From: Candidatus Kuenenia stuttgartensis
Lineage (GTDB): Bacteria > Planctomycetota > Planctomycetia > Planctomycetales > Planctomycetaceae
Assembly (NCBI GenBank): GCA_945904015.1
Contig: CAMDPK010000052.1
Coordinates: forward strand, 1-41,693
Length of the DNA: 41,693 nucleotides
Direction: 5' to 3'
Shown piece by piece: positions 1 to 8,354 of the stretch (positions are counted from its first letter, which is position 1; every line of letters starts with the position of its first letter). Position numbers and translations under genes: made by a program. The notes below the pieces were generated by a model. It was not told the origin of the DNA, ran no database searches, and saw only the letters and a program-made list of their open reading frames with translations.

Positions 1-818
1 ACTTCATCGCGGAAATCCTGGGACAGTTCGACCTCGTGTCCCTCGTCGAATTGCGGAACGATCTGACCGACCTCGGTCGCGTGCTCCCGATCCTGGGGCC
101 GAGTTGGGACGTCGTGTACTCCGACTGGAACGACGACGCCGGCGGCAACAAGGAACGCACCGCGTTCCTGTTCGATCGGCGGGCCGTGACGTTCAACGGG
201 CTGGCCGCCGAAGTGGACGCCCCTCGCGAGAAAGAGGCCACCGAATACCTCGCCAAGCAGTCCTTCTGGCGCGCTCCCTACATGTGTTCCTTCCGAGCCG
301 GCAATTTCGATTTCATCGCCATCGCCACGCACACTCGCTGGGGCGACAGCATCGAAGGACGCCAAGCCGAACTGCAAATGCTCGCCGACTGGATCGACTC
401 CCGCTTTCAGGACAAGTTCGTCGAGGACCACGATCTGATCGTCATGGGCGATTTCAACGTCCCCAAGATCGGCGACAAACTGTTCGAAGCCCTGACCAGC
501 CGCGGCCTGCAAGTCCCGGACTCGCTCGTGAACCTCAAGGCCGGCGACCAAGTCATCGCCGGGTCCAATCTCGGCAAGAACGCCCGCTACGATCAGATCC
601 TGCATCTCCCCACGCTGAAGAAACGCTTCACCAATCACGGCGGCACGCTCGATTTCTTTGGGAGCGACGCCCGCATCAAAGAACTGTTCCCGGATAAGGA
701 TTACACCCGCACGAAGTTCAGCTATCAGCTTTCGGACCACTTCCCTCTCTGGGTGCAACTCGACACCGACATCGACGGCGAACGGCTTAATCAGATTGTC
801 CAGGACGGGAAGAAGTGA
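1..818 (+). CDS. Endonuclease/exonuclease/phosphatase family protein, 5' end missing
   Basis: The frame is open from base 3, upstream of the first possible GTG at 36, and reads FIAEILGQFDLVSLVELRND, which is typical EEP-domain sequence. The gene therefore begins outside the window. Visible EEP motifs are THTRWGD, VMGDFNVP (metal-binding GDFN), RYDQILHL and the C-terminal SDHFPLWVQL with the catalytic Asp-His pair. This fold covers Mg-dependent nucleases and phosphodiesterases (DNase I, exonuclease III, inositol phosphatases). No nucleic-acid specificity can be read from this piece, and extracellular DNase-like members are also possible. The stop at 816-818 is followed at once by palindromes I and A1. 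The domain call is firm; the substrate is unknown. Confidence 0.85.
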   Translation, partial: FIAEILGQFDLVSLVELRNDLTDLGRVLPILGPSWDVVYSDWNDDAGGNKERTAFLFDRRAVTFNGLAAEVDAPREKEATEYLAKQSFWRAPYMCSFRAGNFDFIAIATHTRWGDSIEGRQAELQMLADWIDSRFQDKFVEDHDLIVMGDFNVPKIGDKLFEALTSRGLQVPDSLVNLKAGDQVIAGSNLGKNARYDQILHLPTLKKRFTNHGGTLDFFGSDARIKELFPDKDYTRTKFSYQLSDHFPLWVQLDTDIDGERLNQIVQDGKK

Positions 819-846
819 GAGACGATGCTGCGAAAGACTCACGCTC

Positions 847-948
847 GGCGCGGGTCTCCCGACCCCGCCGCTGGGCTGGACCGCAGGTCTCCCCGAAACC
901 GCTGGAGACCGTTGGTCCAATGCGGTGCGGGGTCGGGAGGCCCGCGCA
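847..948. repeat. Palindromic element, family I
   Basis: Two 21-base arms, GCGCGGGTCTCCCGACCCCG near 848-868 and its near-complement near 927-947, enclose about 58 bases that contain a smaller inverted repeat (GGTCTCC and GGAGACC). It lies 28 bases after the stop of the EEP gene and just before element A1. A role as a 3'-end hairpin is inferred. Confidence 0.75.
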
Positions 949-959
949 CAGCCCAGAAC

Positions 960-1040
960 AGTTAGCATGACGCGCGAGCGAGTGGTTGCGTTGGGCCAAA
1001 CCCATTCGCGGCAACCACTCGCTCGCGCGTCGTGCTAACT
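960..1040. repeat. Palindromic element A1
   Basis: About 29-base arms (961-989 and 1011-1039) match with one mismatch around a 21-base loop. The core GACGCGCGAGCGAGTGGTT matches the cores of A2 to A5 elsewhere in the window, so this is a dispersed family and not a one-off hairpin. Confidence 0.85.
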
Positions 1041-1151
1041 TTGGCTGGCCGACTGACTCGCGAGCGGCATCGACGTAAGTGCTTGCAGGGGCCAGCGGGT
1101 CATTTGGACGTAAACCCTGTCCGGTTGTCATGAACCTTGGGTCCGGACAAG

Positions 1152-1571
1152 CGCCAACCGAGCTGTTTGCCTCCCCGGAATGGTCCGGATTGATGAATAT
1201 CGGCCCGTTTGCCTCTCCAGACACTCCGGCAGAGCCAAACGGATAAGTGACCGTCAATCTGTTCGGGTCCAGACAGGCAAACGGATAAGTGGCCGTCAAT
1301 CTGACATGGTCCGCAGAGGCAAACGGCTCAGTGATTATCAATCCGGTCGGATCCAGGATGGCAAACGACGAAGTGTTTGCTTGGACTTATGACGTTTGGA
1401 GGCCGCCGACTTTCCCGTTCGCTCATTCCAAGCCGAGCGACCTGACCAAGCCTCCGGTTGGTCCCCTTCCGCACCCTAGCGGGTTGGCGAATCGGTCAGT
1501 CGGCATCTCTCGGAACCCCGCCCCCTTGGCAAACCATCTACTGCCGGCCTGTCCGAATCCGATCGCTAGGT
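1152..1571. repeat. Degenerate 42-bp tandem array, about 10 units
   Basis: The unit start CAAACGG recurs at 1236, 1278, 1320 and 1362 (CAAACGA), and weaker matches stay in the same phase at 1488 (CGAATCGG) and 1530 (CAAACCAT). A second mark, GTTTGCCTC, falls at 1165 and 1207, again 42 apart. Units at 1236 and 1278 share GGATAAGTG followed by CCGTCAATCTG; others are diverged. There are no spacers: the units abut. The period equals 14 codons. Confidence 0.8.
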
Positions 1572-1612
1572 AACGCCGACGGTCAAGATCGTCCAATTCC
1601 GGAATAACCGGA

Positions 1613-1643
1613 GACTTCCGAAGTCGTTGAGACTTCGGAAGTC
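1613..1643. terminator. Hairpin H after the porin gene
   Basis: Perfect 13-base arms GACTTCCGAAGTC (1613-1625) and GACTTCGGAAGTC (1631-1643) flank a 5-base loop. It lies 10 bases beyond the stop codon of the minus-strand porin gene, as expected for a transcription end. No long T run follows, so intrinsic termination is inferred from stem and position only. Confidence 0.65.
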
Positions 1644-1653
1644 TTCTCTGGTG

Positions 1654-3345
1654 TTACAGACGGTATTTCAGTCGCGGAGAACTATAAGTCGGCGTCGTTA
1701 CAGGGAGCGACATACGATCCGTAGTCGGTTGCTCCATCAGGTTCGCTTTCGGGGTGCTGTCTACAACTTGTCGCCCCGCGCTGGTCGAGCCGGTCCCGAC
1801 CTGAATGACGAACATGAGGCGATGATCATCGCCACTCTTGCCGACTCCGTCAGTCCGCATGCCATATTGATATTCGAGTCCATAGGCCGAATTGGCCGTC
1901 GCATCCCAAAGCAGATTGCACCAAGCCTGTTGCAGCTTGCGGTTGTCGCTCTTCGTGCGAGTCTCTCCCAACACATAGCCATAGCCAAAATTGGACGACA
2001 GCGAATGGTCGTCCTCAGTGCGATACCAAATGTGATTCAGGGCGGCAAATGCGCCCATATTTTTGAGCACGTCAAACGACGCAGGAACCGCAACGTCCGC
2101 GAATTTCGCTCCCGTCGGTGTCCCGAAGATATACCCGCCAATTCCCTGACCCACGACACCGCCGAGGAACACGGCATCCGTCCGGTCTTCATTCCTGAAC
2201 CGAGCTGTGCCAGAGATGCCCCAGCCGGTCGCGAAGAACTCTTGGCGATCCGCAGCCTCGAATCCGACTCGACGAATCAGCCCGGACATCTGGTACGTAT
2301 CCCATCCGTTCTCACCGACGTACCGCGCTCGACCAGTAAACACTGGCCAGCGATGAAGGATGGTATTCCCGCCCGGCAAAACAATGTCGGAACTCACTGT
2401 GGATGGGTCTTCCATCGAGAAGGTGGTCGACCAACCCTCGCCCAACCAGCGCGTGTAGCGTAACTGGGGGACAGTCAGGGTCGTGGCGGAAACAGCAACA
2501 GCACCCACCGGAACCGTAAATGTTGGCGTGGAAACCGCGACGGAGCCCATATCGCCAAACGCGGTTTCTGCTTTTCCAATCAGAAATCCGCTCTCGAATC
2601 CGCTCTCTTGATTGGACACGAAGTTGGCATAGACGTTTCGAAAGGTGACATCTCCATTATCAAGCGTGTAGAGGTCCAGATAGGCTTGCGCTCTCCCGAA
2701 GTCGAGCCCTAAGAGGTTGAGCGTTTGAGTGTCTAGCTGCATTCGAAGAGGCAGATTCTGAAGTTCGCCATTGAACTGCGAGAACGTGATTTGACCTCGT
2801 TGATGTGCTTCGTCGCTACCATCGACCGCGATGTTCCTCGGATTGAATGTCTGCGTGCCACCTGCATAACCCGTGTCATAGAAAATCCCTGGTCGAGCCT
2901 GTAATCCGAGCCGCAAGAAAAAACTGTCCGATGCCGGCGCTGTGGTCATCGCTCTGGGGCCCAGGACACCCAACTGCGGGCGATAGGCTGGTCCGAGACT
3001 GCTCTTATCGAGAAGCGGCTGAACTTGCAGATCATTGGAATCGACCGGATGAGGCAGCAAATCGTCGTGATAGACGAATCGATTGCCCGAAGCGTCGGCG
3101 ACAATCGGATAATTGGGGTCAACCGCATACAGCGGGATGCCACGGTAACTGCGTGTCGGCTGGAAACTCATCGCGCGACTAGCTTCACTAACACTCGGCG
3201 CAGCATCGACGCTGGCGTCTAGTTGATCGGGAACGACCGGCGTCGGACTAACCGGGGTCGGCGGCTGATCATTCTCACTCTGAGCAAACACGAGGCTTGG
3301 GAGAAATAGGCACATGACGCAGGCACAGCGAAGTGGACCAGTCAT
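1654..3345 (-). CDS. Outer-membrane porin, DcaP-like
   Basis: A 563-residue exported protein, probably an outer-membrane beta-barrel for passive uptake. The ATG at 3345 is chosen over an in-frame TTG at 3360 because GGGGAAG lies 6 bases before it and because it gives a clean signal peptide ending LPSLVFA. After the signal comes a Pro-rich segment to about residue 50. The rest has alternating aromatic and polar strands, with sequences such as FFLRLGLQARPGIFYDTGY, FGRAQAYLDLYTLDNGD and TVPQLRYTRWLGEGWSTTF that resemble DcaP-type porins. Transported substrates cannot be inferred. It stands alone, with hairpin H at its 3' end and about 160 bases to the next gene. Confidence 0.75.
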   Translation of the reverse strand: MTGPLRCACVMCLFLPSLVFAQSENDQPPTPVSPTPVVPDQLDASVDAAPSVSEASRAMSFQPTRSYRGIPLYAVDPNYPIVADASGNRFVYHDDLLPHPVDSNDLQVQPLLDKSSLGPAYRPQLGVLGPRAMTTAPASDSFFLRLGLQARPGIFYDTGYAGGTQTFNPRNIAVDGSDEAHQRGQITFSQFNGELQNLPLRMQLDTQTLNLLGLDFGRAQAYLDLYTLDNGDVTFRNVYANFVSNQESGFESGFLIGKAETAFGDMGSVAVSTPTFTVPVGAVAVSATTLTVPQLRYTRWLGEGWSTTFSMEDPSTVSSDIVLPGGNTILHRWPVFTGRARYVGENGWDTYQMSGLIRRVGFEAADRQEFFATGWGISGTARFRNEDRTDAVFLGGVVGQGIGGYIFGTPTGAKFADVAVPASFDVLKNMGAFAALNHIWYRTEDDHSLSSNFGYGYVLGETRTKSDNRKLQQAWCNLLWDATANSAYGLEYQYGMRTDGVGKSGDDHRLMFVIQVGTGSTSAGRQVVDSTPKANLMEQPTTDRMSLPVTTPTYSSPRLKYRL

Positions 3346-3506
3346 GGCGATCTTCCCCAAACGGCATTATTGCCACTCTCGAAACGATCGGCATTTCTGG
3401 GACTTTTGTTGAGTCGGGACGAGCAAACCCGCCAAATAGCCTCAAGAGCGGCACCCGTCGCTAAGCCCGTTTGTCCGAAGCCGCTTCAATGGACAACGCG
3501 AGACGT

Positions 3507-4676
3507 TCATGGCCGCCCAATCCCGGAATCCCGCAGTGCGTTGACTAGCCGGTCGATGTGCTCGCGGGTGTTGTAGAGATGGCAAGACACGCGAATCAGT
3601 CGTTCGCCACGCCAATGGATGATCGGGACTTCGATGCCGAATTTCTCCCACAACGGCGTTTGAAGTTGATCGCGAATTCCTTGGTTCGGTGCCGCGTCAC
3701 CTTGAGGCAATGGCATCGCGATCATCGAACCGTACCACTCGCGACTGTCGGGGATCGGTGGTTCGAGACCAGTCAGTTCAACGATTCGCTGCCGAGCGTA
3801 CTTCGCCAGTTCGTGCGTTTGCTCGCGAAAGGTTTCCAGCCCGAAGCGTTCGAGAAATTCAATTGCCGCCGGAATCGCCAGGAATGGAGCGGGGTCTCGC
3901 GTCCCCAACCAACGGAACTCGTCCTGCCAGTGGGCCGGCCGGCCGCTGACGCTGCCACCCCAGCTCATCACCGGCGGCGATAGCTTCTGCTGGTGTCGCT
4001 TGGCGACGAACAAGAACCCGCTGCCGAATGGCGCGCTCAACCATTTGTGCCCGCTCGCGCAATAAAAATCGCAGCCGAGCCGACGCAGGTTGATGTCCAC
4101 CATCGCCAGAGCGTGCGGCCCATCGACGCAGACCGGCACGCCGCGCTTGGCCGCTTCGCGACAGATCGCTTCGACAGGGAGAATCACCGCCGTCTGTGAG
4201 GTGATGTGGCTGACGACGATCAGCTTTGTCCGCTCGGTGACACCGGCCATCAACGCGGCAACGTGCTCGTCGGCGGATGTGATCGGACGAGGCAAGTGCT
4301 GCACGACGACCTTGGCTTGTGCTCGATCACAGGCTCGCCGCCAGATGCGCATCACTGCACCGTATTCCTGGTCGCTGAAGAGGACTTCGTCTCCCGGCAG
4401 CAACGGGAAACTGTCGGCAACGATGTTCATCGCGACAGTCGCGTTGTCGCAGAACAGCAGGTCGTTGCCATCCGCCCCGATGAACTGGCCAAGCTTCGCG
4501 GCCGCGTGATCCAGTTCGGATTCCATCTGCCGCAAGAAAAAATCCATCGGCTGTCGTTCAAGCTTTTCGGTCCACGCCTGCCGAGCCTCACGCACGCAGC
4601 GCGGCGACGGGCCGAACGAGCCATGATTCAAATACGTCACACCTTCGGGAAAGGACCACTCGTCGGAGATGGACAT
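3507..4676 (-). CDS. Class V aminotransferase (PLP enzyme, isopenicillin-N-epimerase-like)
   Basis: 389 residues starting at the ATG at 4676 (MSISDEWSFPEGVTYLNHGS). The longer open frame to 4751 is rejected because its extra residues, [11 protein letters not shown], are a translation of palindrome B1. The N-terminal YLNHGSFGP, the helix-rich middle and the PLP-lysine motif CASGHKWLSAPFGSGF (Lys211) place it in fold-type I, class V, close to the isopenicillin N epimerase and cysteine desulfurase-like group. The reaction is not determined: members include epimerases, desulfurases and lyases. It is divergent from the DinB-like gene, with B1 between them. No neighbour suggests iron-sulfur assembly or antibiotic synthesis. 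Confidence 0.85.
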   Translation of the reverse strand: MSISDEWSFPEGVTYLNHGSFGPSPRCVREARQAWTEKLERQPMDFFLRQMESELDHAAAKLGQFIGADGNDLLFCDNATVAMNIVADSFPLLPGDEVLFSDQEYGAVMRIWRRACDRAQAKVVVQHLPRPITSADEHVAALMAGVTERTKLIVVSHITSQTAVILPVEAICREAAKRGVPVCVDGPHALAMVDINLRRLGCDFYCASGHKWLSAPFGSGFLFVAKRHQQKLSPPVMSWGGSVSGRPAHWQDEFRWLGTRDPAPFLAIPAAIEFLERFGLETFREQTHELAKYARQRIVELTGLEPPIPDSREWYGSMIAMPLPQGDAAPNQGIRDQLQTPLWEKFGIEVPIIHWRGERLIRVSCHLYNTREHIDRLVNALRDSGIGRP

Positions 4677-4717
4677 TGGAAAACTCGCTCTCTGGTGAAA
4701 CAGGATTGAGAGCAAAC

Positions 4718-4807
4718 TAACCCGAAGCGTCAGCGAGGGCGAGCGCTCCACAATCTCGGCCGATTCAGAAGTATCCAGTCGCTCGCCCTCGCTGACGCTT
4801 CGGGTTA
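4718..4807. repeat. Palindromic element B1
   Basis: Arms of about 31 bases beginning TAACCCGAAGCGTCAGCGAG and ending GCTGACGCTTCGGGTTA flank a loop of about 28 bases. It lies between two divergent genes (starts at 4676 and 4847), so it cannot be the 3' terminator of either. Same family as B2 and B3. Confidence 0.85.
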
Positions 4808-4834
4808 CTTTGTGATTCGATTACCCCGCGAATC

Positions 4835-4839
4835 AGGAG
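4835..4839 (+). promoter_or_regulatory. Shine-Dalgarno site for the DinB-like gene
   Basis: AGGAG lies 7 bases before the ATG at 4847. It fixes the start, just downstream of palindrome B1. Confidence 0.7.
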
Positions 4840-4846
4840 TCTGCCG

Positions 4847-5329
4847 ATGAATCTTTCCGAACTGAGCACCGCCCAGTTGATCGACGAATACCTCAAAGGT
4901 CCGAAGCTGCTGCGCGATGCGGTGGCAGGAATGACTCGCGAGCAACTGCTGGCTCGGCCGATCGCCGGCAAGTGGAGCACGCTGGAGTTGGTCGCTCACC
5001 TCGCGGACTTTGAGCCGGTTTACGGCGATCGGATGAAACGCACCCTCGCCGAGAACGAGCCGACGCTGTTCAGTGGCGATCCCGACCAGTTTGCGGCCAA
5101 GCTGGCGTATCACGAGCGCGATCTCGAAACGGAACTCTGCTTGATCGACTGCGTCCGCCGCCAGATGGCAGCGATTTTGCGAACCGTTCCGGAGGCCGAC
5201 TTCCAGCGCGTCGGACGTCACAGCGAAGCGGGGCCGTTGTCGCTGCGCACGTTCCTCGAACGCATCACCGGACACATTCCACACCACTTGCCGTTCATCA
5301 CGGAGAAACGCCGTTCATTGGGCGTTTAG
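4847..5329 (+). CDS. DinB-like four-helix metalloprotein
   Basis: 160 residues, the usual length for the DinB/YfiT superfamily. The pattern is an N-terminal helix, then the [16 protein letters not shown] motif with His51, and a C-terminal [10 protein letters not shown] with His143 and His147; these three histidines would form the metal site. Members of this superfamily are thiol-dependent transferases or are uncharacterised; DNA damage induction is known only for some. The supported start is ATG 4847, with AGGAG 7 bases upstream. The stop is 12 bases from the end of the convergent small lipoprotein gene at 5342. Confidence 0.85.
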   Translation: MNLSELSTAQLIDEYLKGPKLLRDAVAGMTREQLLARPIAGKWSTLELVAHLADFEPVYGDRMKRTLAENEPTLFSGDPDQFAAKLAYHERDLETELCLIDCVRRQMAAILRTVPEADFQRVGRHSEAGPLSLRTFLERITGHIPHHLPFITEKRRSLGV

Positions 5330-5341
5330 CCGAATTGCAGC

Positions 5342-5572
5342 TCATTGGAAGCGGTCGATCTCACGTGGCCGGTTCGCTCCGACGATGGCCGGAGACTCTG
5401 TCGATTTGTGACGACTGTGGGACGCTGTCTTCTTCAACGGTTGCGCGCAGGTTTCGGAGCTATTCTTCCGAGCCAGTGCCGGGGATCTTGCCGCGCCGAG
5501 ACAACCGCTCAGCGTTGTCACGCAGAGGATCGTCAAAAGACAGGCACACCAACGCGAAGAGTTTGCTGTCAC
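5342..5572 (-). CDS. Small putative lipoprotein, coupled to the upstream methyltransferase
   Basis: 76 residues from the GTG at 5572. This GTG overlaps the TGA of the methyltransferase gene as GTGA, a usual sign of translational coupling. An in-frame TTG at 5596 is the alternative. The N-terminus has a hydrophobic run CACLLTILCVTTLSGC ending in a lipobox (LSGC, Cys24), so the mature part would be a lipid-anchored peptide of about 53 residues, basic and Ser-rich. I recognise no family. It could be a chance frame, but the lipobox together with the overlap makes a real gene more likely than not. Confidence 0.5.
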   Translation of the reverse strand: MTANSSRWCACLLTILCVTTLSGCLGAARSPALARKNSSETCAQPLKKTASHSRHKSTESPAIVGANRPREIDRFQ

Positions 5573-6369
5573 GTTGTCGCTCCCAAGGATTGCCAATCAG
5601 AGACGGCGTTGGCTGGTTGAGCCGTCGCGGCTCGGACAGTCGCGGAGTTCACTTTTGTCAGCACGCCGGTCATCGACATGCCGAAAAATCGCTGCAAGCC
5701 GGTCGCTCGCATCGTCGCGAAATACGCGCACGAGGCGAAGTAGCCGAGCACGCTGAAGTCGAGATAACCACACGGCTGAATCTCGCGGGTCTGCAAGTCA
5801 GTCACTTCCAATCCGCTCCGCTGGGCGGCGGACTTCAACGCCGCCGCCGAGTTCAGCAGGTAGCAGGTGGGAAAGACGTCATGTGGATCGGCTCGCTTGG
5901 TCAGCGCGAGGATCTGTTGTTTGAGTCTGTAGGGCATCCAGTGCGAAGCGATCATCGCGGGATGCCAGCGGTTGGGTGTGAGAAACAAAAACTTTCCGCC
6001 CGGCTTGAGCACTCGCGAAAGGTTGCGAAAAAAAGCAGTCGGATCGGCGACGTGTTCCAACACATAGCGGGCGATGGCCAGATCGACGGTGCCGCTTGGA
6101 ATTTGCCAATTCGGATCGTCCGTCAGCAACGTGAACGACTCGAGATGCGGATTCTCAGCCGCCGTCGGATCGGGATCGATCCCCCAGAGTTTGATGTTGG
6201 AGTGTTTGTGCCACGGATACGGCGCTAGCGCACCTCGGCCGCAGCCGACATCCAGCACGGTCATGCCAGGCTCGACCGCTTTGGCGATCAGATCGTGATA
6301 GACCGACATGCTGGTCGGCTTTTCGCCGAACATGCAATTCCGCAGTTTTGCGGCCAGAGCAGAGGGCAT
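5569..6369 (-). CDS. Class I SAM-dependent methyltransferase
   Basis: 266 residues, ATG at 6369. Motif I is MTVLDVGCGRGALAPYPW, followed by the acidic motif II (IKLWGIDPD), DLAIARYVLEHVADPTAFFRN and VLKPGGKFLFLTPN, which fits the Methyltransf_11 type acting on small molecules, lipids or sugars. Residues 185-240 are more hydrophobic (YLDFSVLGYFASCAYFATMR) and may contact membrane or bind a lipid substrate. The substrate is unknown. It lies 48 bases after fliA on the same strand, so it may be co-transcribed with the flagellar block, although nothing in it is flagellar. Confidence 0.85.
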   Translation of the reverse strand: MPSALAAKLRNCMFGEKPTSMSVYHDLIAKAVEPGMTVLDVGCGRGALAPYPWHKHSNIKLWGIDPDPTAAENPHLESFTLLTDDPNWQIPSGTVDLAIARYVLEHVADPTAFFRNLSRVLKPGGKFLFLTPNRWHPAMIASHWMPYRLKQQILALTKRADPHDVFPTCYLLNSAAALKSAAQRSGLEVTDLQTREIQPCGYLDFSVLGYFASCAYFATMRATGLQRFFGMSMTGVLTKVNSATVRAATAQPANAVSDWQSLGATT

Positions 6370-6417
6370 GGCCGATACCTTTCCGAAGTCAAAAGTCTTC
6401 CGATCTTGGAGCGACGC

Positions 6418-7200
6418 TTACCCGAATTCCGGCCGGCGGCGACCGAGTTGGTCCTTCAATCGGGCGACGATGCTGGAGTGCATCTGGCTGACGCGGGACT
6501 CGGACAGTCCCAGCGTATTGCCGATCTCTTTCATCGTCAGTTCTTCGTAGTAGTACAGGATGATGATCAGCCGCTCGTTGCGGTTGAGGCCCTTCGTGAC
6601 CAGCTTCATCACGTCCCGTTTTTGGATGCCGTTCGTCGGGTCTTCGCCCTTCTGGTCTTCGAGGATGTCCACCTCGCGGACGTCTTTGTAGCTGTCGGTC
6701 TCGTACCACTTCTTGTTCAGGCTGACGAGATTCACCGCGCTGGCCTCAGCCTTCATGCGGTCGTATTCCTCGGTCGAGATTTGCAGCTTGGCGGCGATGT
6801 CCGCATCGGACGGCGGATAGCCGAGTTCAACCTCGGCCAGCTTGCGAGCCGCTTCGAGCTTGCTGGCCTTGCTGCGAACGAGCCGCGGCACCCAGTCCAT
6901 CGTGCGGAGTTCGTCGAGCATCGCACCGCGAATTCGCGGCACGCAGTACGTTTCAAACTTTACGCCGCGTCCCATGTCGAACGCCTCGATCGCGTCCATC
7001 AGGCCGAACACGCCGGCGGAGATCAGGTCGTTCAGATCGACGCCATCCGGCAGCTTGGCCCAGACTCGCTCGGCGTTGTACCGCACCAGTGGCAGGTAAC
7101 GCTCCATCAGCGTGTTGCGCAGAGTGATGTCCGATTGGTCCTTCTTGTAGTCGGTCCAAACGTCGGTGAGTTGTTCTTCCGTGAGCTTCGTAAGCGACAT
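6418..7200 (-). CDS. fliA: RNA polymerase sigma factor, FliA/WhiG family (sigma-28)
   Basis: 260 residues, close to the usual length for flagellar sigma-28. Region 2 is clear (NTLMERYLPLVRYNAERVWA, then DLNDLISAGVFGLMDAIEAFD and GVKFETYCVPRIRGAMLDELR), region 3 follows (VELGYPPSDADIAAKL) and region 4 ends with LTMKEIGNTLGLSESRVSQMHSSI, the -35-binding helix-turn-helix. It directs RNA polymerase to late flagellar and chemotaxis promoters. It is the last flagellar gene of the flhA-flhF-flhG-fliA run. GGAGGG 7 bases upstream confirms the ATG at 7200. No anti-sigma factor FlgM gene is visible in the window. Confidence 0.95.
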   Translation of the reverse strand: MSLTKLTEEQLTDVWTDYKKDQSDITLRNTLMERYLPLVRYNAERVWAKLPDGVDLNDLISAGVFGLMDAIEAFDMGRGVKFETYCVPRIRGAMLDELRTMDWVPRLVRSKASKLEAARKLAEVELGYPPSDADIAAKLQISTEEYDRMKAEASAVNLVSLNKKWYETDSYKDVREVDILEDQKGEDPTNGIQKRDVMKLVTKGLNRNERLIIILYYYEELTMKEIGNTLGLSESRVSQMHSSIVARLKDQLGRRRPEFG

Positions 7201-7207
7201 GACAAAA

Positions 7208-7213
7208 CCCTCC
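7208..7213 (-). promoter_or_regulatory. Strong Shine-Dalgarno site for fliA
   Basis: Read on the minus strand this is GGAGGG, 7 bases before the ATG at 7200. The surrounding gap of 192 bases (7201-7392) between flhG and fliA could hold a promoter, but I cannot identify one with confidence. Confidence 0.75.
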
Positions 7214-7392
7214 GTGGGTCATTCCAGAGTCGATGGGTGAGGCAGGTTTCGGAGCAAGTCCGAACGATGAGGTGGGGCGAAGCGGCAACATCCGGCGAAC
7301 CATTCAGGCGCAGGATTGGCACCAACTTCTTTAATCAGATCGGCAAACTCGGTGAATGTTCTTGAGTCCTTTCGCTACAAATTTCCTAACCG

Positions 7393-8226
7393 TCAAAGTC
7401 GTCCGAGCAGAGTCTGTGTCCGAACCGGTTTTGCACCGGCAAGTAGTCGCTTCGCGACCGCTCGCACATCGCGAGTGGCCGCTCCCTCAGGAACGATCTC
7501 GACAAACGGCCGTCGCGCGGCAACCGCCTGTGCGACGGTAGGATCCTCCGCAACCCAGCAGCCAGTTGGTGCCGGGCAGCGCAGAAACATTTCGACAGTC
7601 TGCGCGAATCGGTCCAGAATCTGTTTCGCCTGAGCCGCCGAGCTAGCTCGATTCACCAGCACTTCCGGCATCGACGACACGCTCCCTTGCCAGGCTTTGA
7701 GCGTGGCATACGCATCTGCGATGGCCGTCGGTTCCGGAGTCGTCACCAAGAAAGTCACGTCGGCGACGCCTGCGAATCGCCGCGCGGACTCAGTCAACCC
7801 GGTCCCCGCATCGATGATCAACACGTCGTAGGCGGTTTCGAGCGCGGCGACTTGCCCGGCCAGATCCTGCGATGCCGCGAGTTCCAGCAGACCGCTGGCT
7901 CCCGGCACGACGTTGATTCCGGCCGGACCTTTCAGGATCACCTCGCCGAGCGATTTCGCGCCGGTGAGCACATGCCCGAAGTTCCAGTAGCAGTTCAACC
8001 CGCACAGCAAGTCGATGTTGCTCGACCCCGGATTCGCATCCAGCAGACAAACCCGCGTTCCGGATTGAGCCATCGCGACCGCCACGTTGAGTGCGAGATT
8101 CGATTTGCCGACTCCACCTTTGCCGCTCGTGAACGCGACGATCCGCGCACGCTCGCTCGCCGCTGTCGGCGTGTCGGCCGTGCGGCGTTGGATGAGGTTG
8201 CGCAGAGATGAAGCCTGGTCACGCAT
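7393..8226 (-). CDS. flhG: MinD-like ATPase, flagellar number regulator FlhG (YlxH)
   Basis: 277 residues from the ATG at 8226 (MRDQASSLRNLIQ). The longer frame to 8283 adds residues (VNLKFATFNYQFAI) that only translate palindrome E. Deviant Walker A is TSGKGGVGKSNLALNVAVAMA; later SIDLLCGL-like switch (SNIDLLCGL) and DVLIIDAGTGLT (Walker B) follow, as in MinD/ParA ATPases. The N-terminal DQASSLRNLI resembles the DQAxxLR motif by which FlhG stimulates the FlhF GTPase. It acts at the membrane with FlhF to set flagellum number and site. Its place directly after flhF supports FlhG and not MinD. Confidence 0.92.
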   Translation of the reverse strand: MRDQASSLRNLIQRRTADTPTAASERARIVAFTSGKGGVGKSNLALNVAVAMAQSGTRVCLLDANPGSSNIDLLCGLNCYWNFGHVLTGAKSLGEVILKGPAGINVVPGASGLLELAASQDLAGQVAALETAYDVLIIDAGTGLTESARRFAGVADVTFLVTTPEPTAIADAYATLKAWQGSVSSMPEVLVNRASSAAQAKQILDRFAQTVEMFLRCPAPTGCWVAEDPTVAQAVAARRPFVEIVPEGAATRDVRAVAKRLLAGAKPVRTQTLLGRL

Positions 8227-8229
8227 GGG

Positions 8230-8343
8230 GATTGCAAATTGATAATTGAAAGTTGCAAATTTCAAATTGACGGACAACACCACGTCGTCACTCTCTGCGG
8301 TTCAATTTGCAACTTGCAATTTTCAAATTGCAAGTTGCAATCT
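8230..8343. repeat. AT-rich palindromic element, family E
   Basis: About 40-base arms (8230-8270 and 8302-8342) rich in TTGCAA and CAAATT flank a 30-base loop. Its base composition is far more AT-rich than the neighbouring genes. It fills most of the 128-base gap between flhF and flhG, so it lies inside the operon and could lower or split expression between them. Confidence 0.85.
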
Positions 8344-8354
8344 CCGCCCGACTG

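Larger units (their letters stand above)
1041..1653. other. Intergenic stretch without a credible gene
   Basis: With the two palindromes before it, this completes an 835-base gap between the EEP gene and the porin gene. Short frames are open on both strands, but they are explained by the 42-base periodicity at 1152-1571, which lets three different frames carry 14-residue repeats. I see no homologous domain, no convincing start and no tRNA. Confidence 0.7.

Noticed and set aside
787..1341. 184-residue minus-strand frame with 14-residue repeats
   Set aside because: It runs through palindromes I and A1 and the 42-bp array; the periodicity exists in three frames on both strands, so it is not evidence for a protein.
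1152..1571. CRISPR array
   Set aside because: Units abut without spacers, the repeats are diverged throughout, and no cas gene is near.
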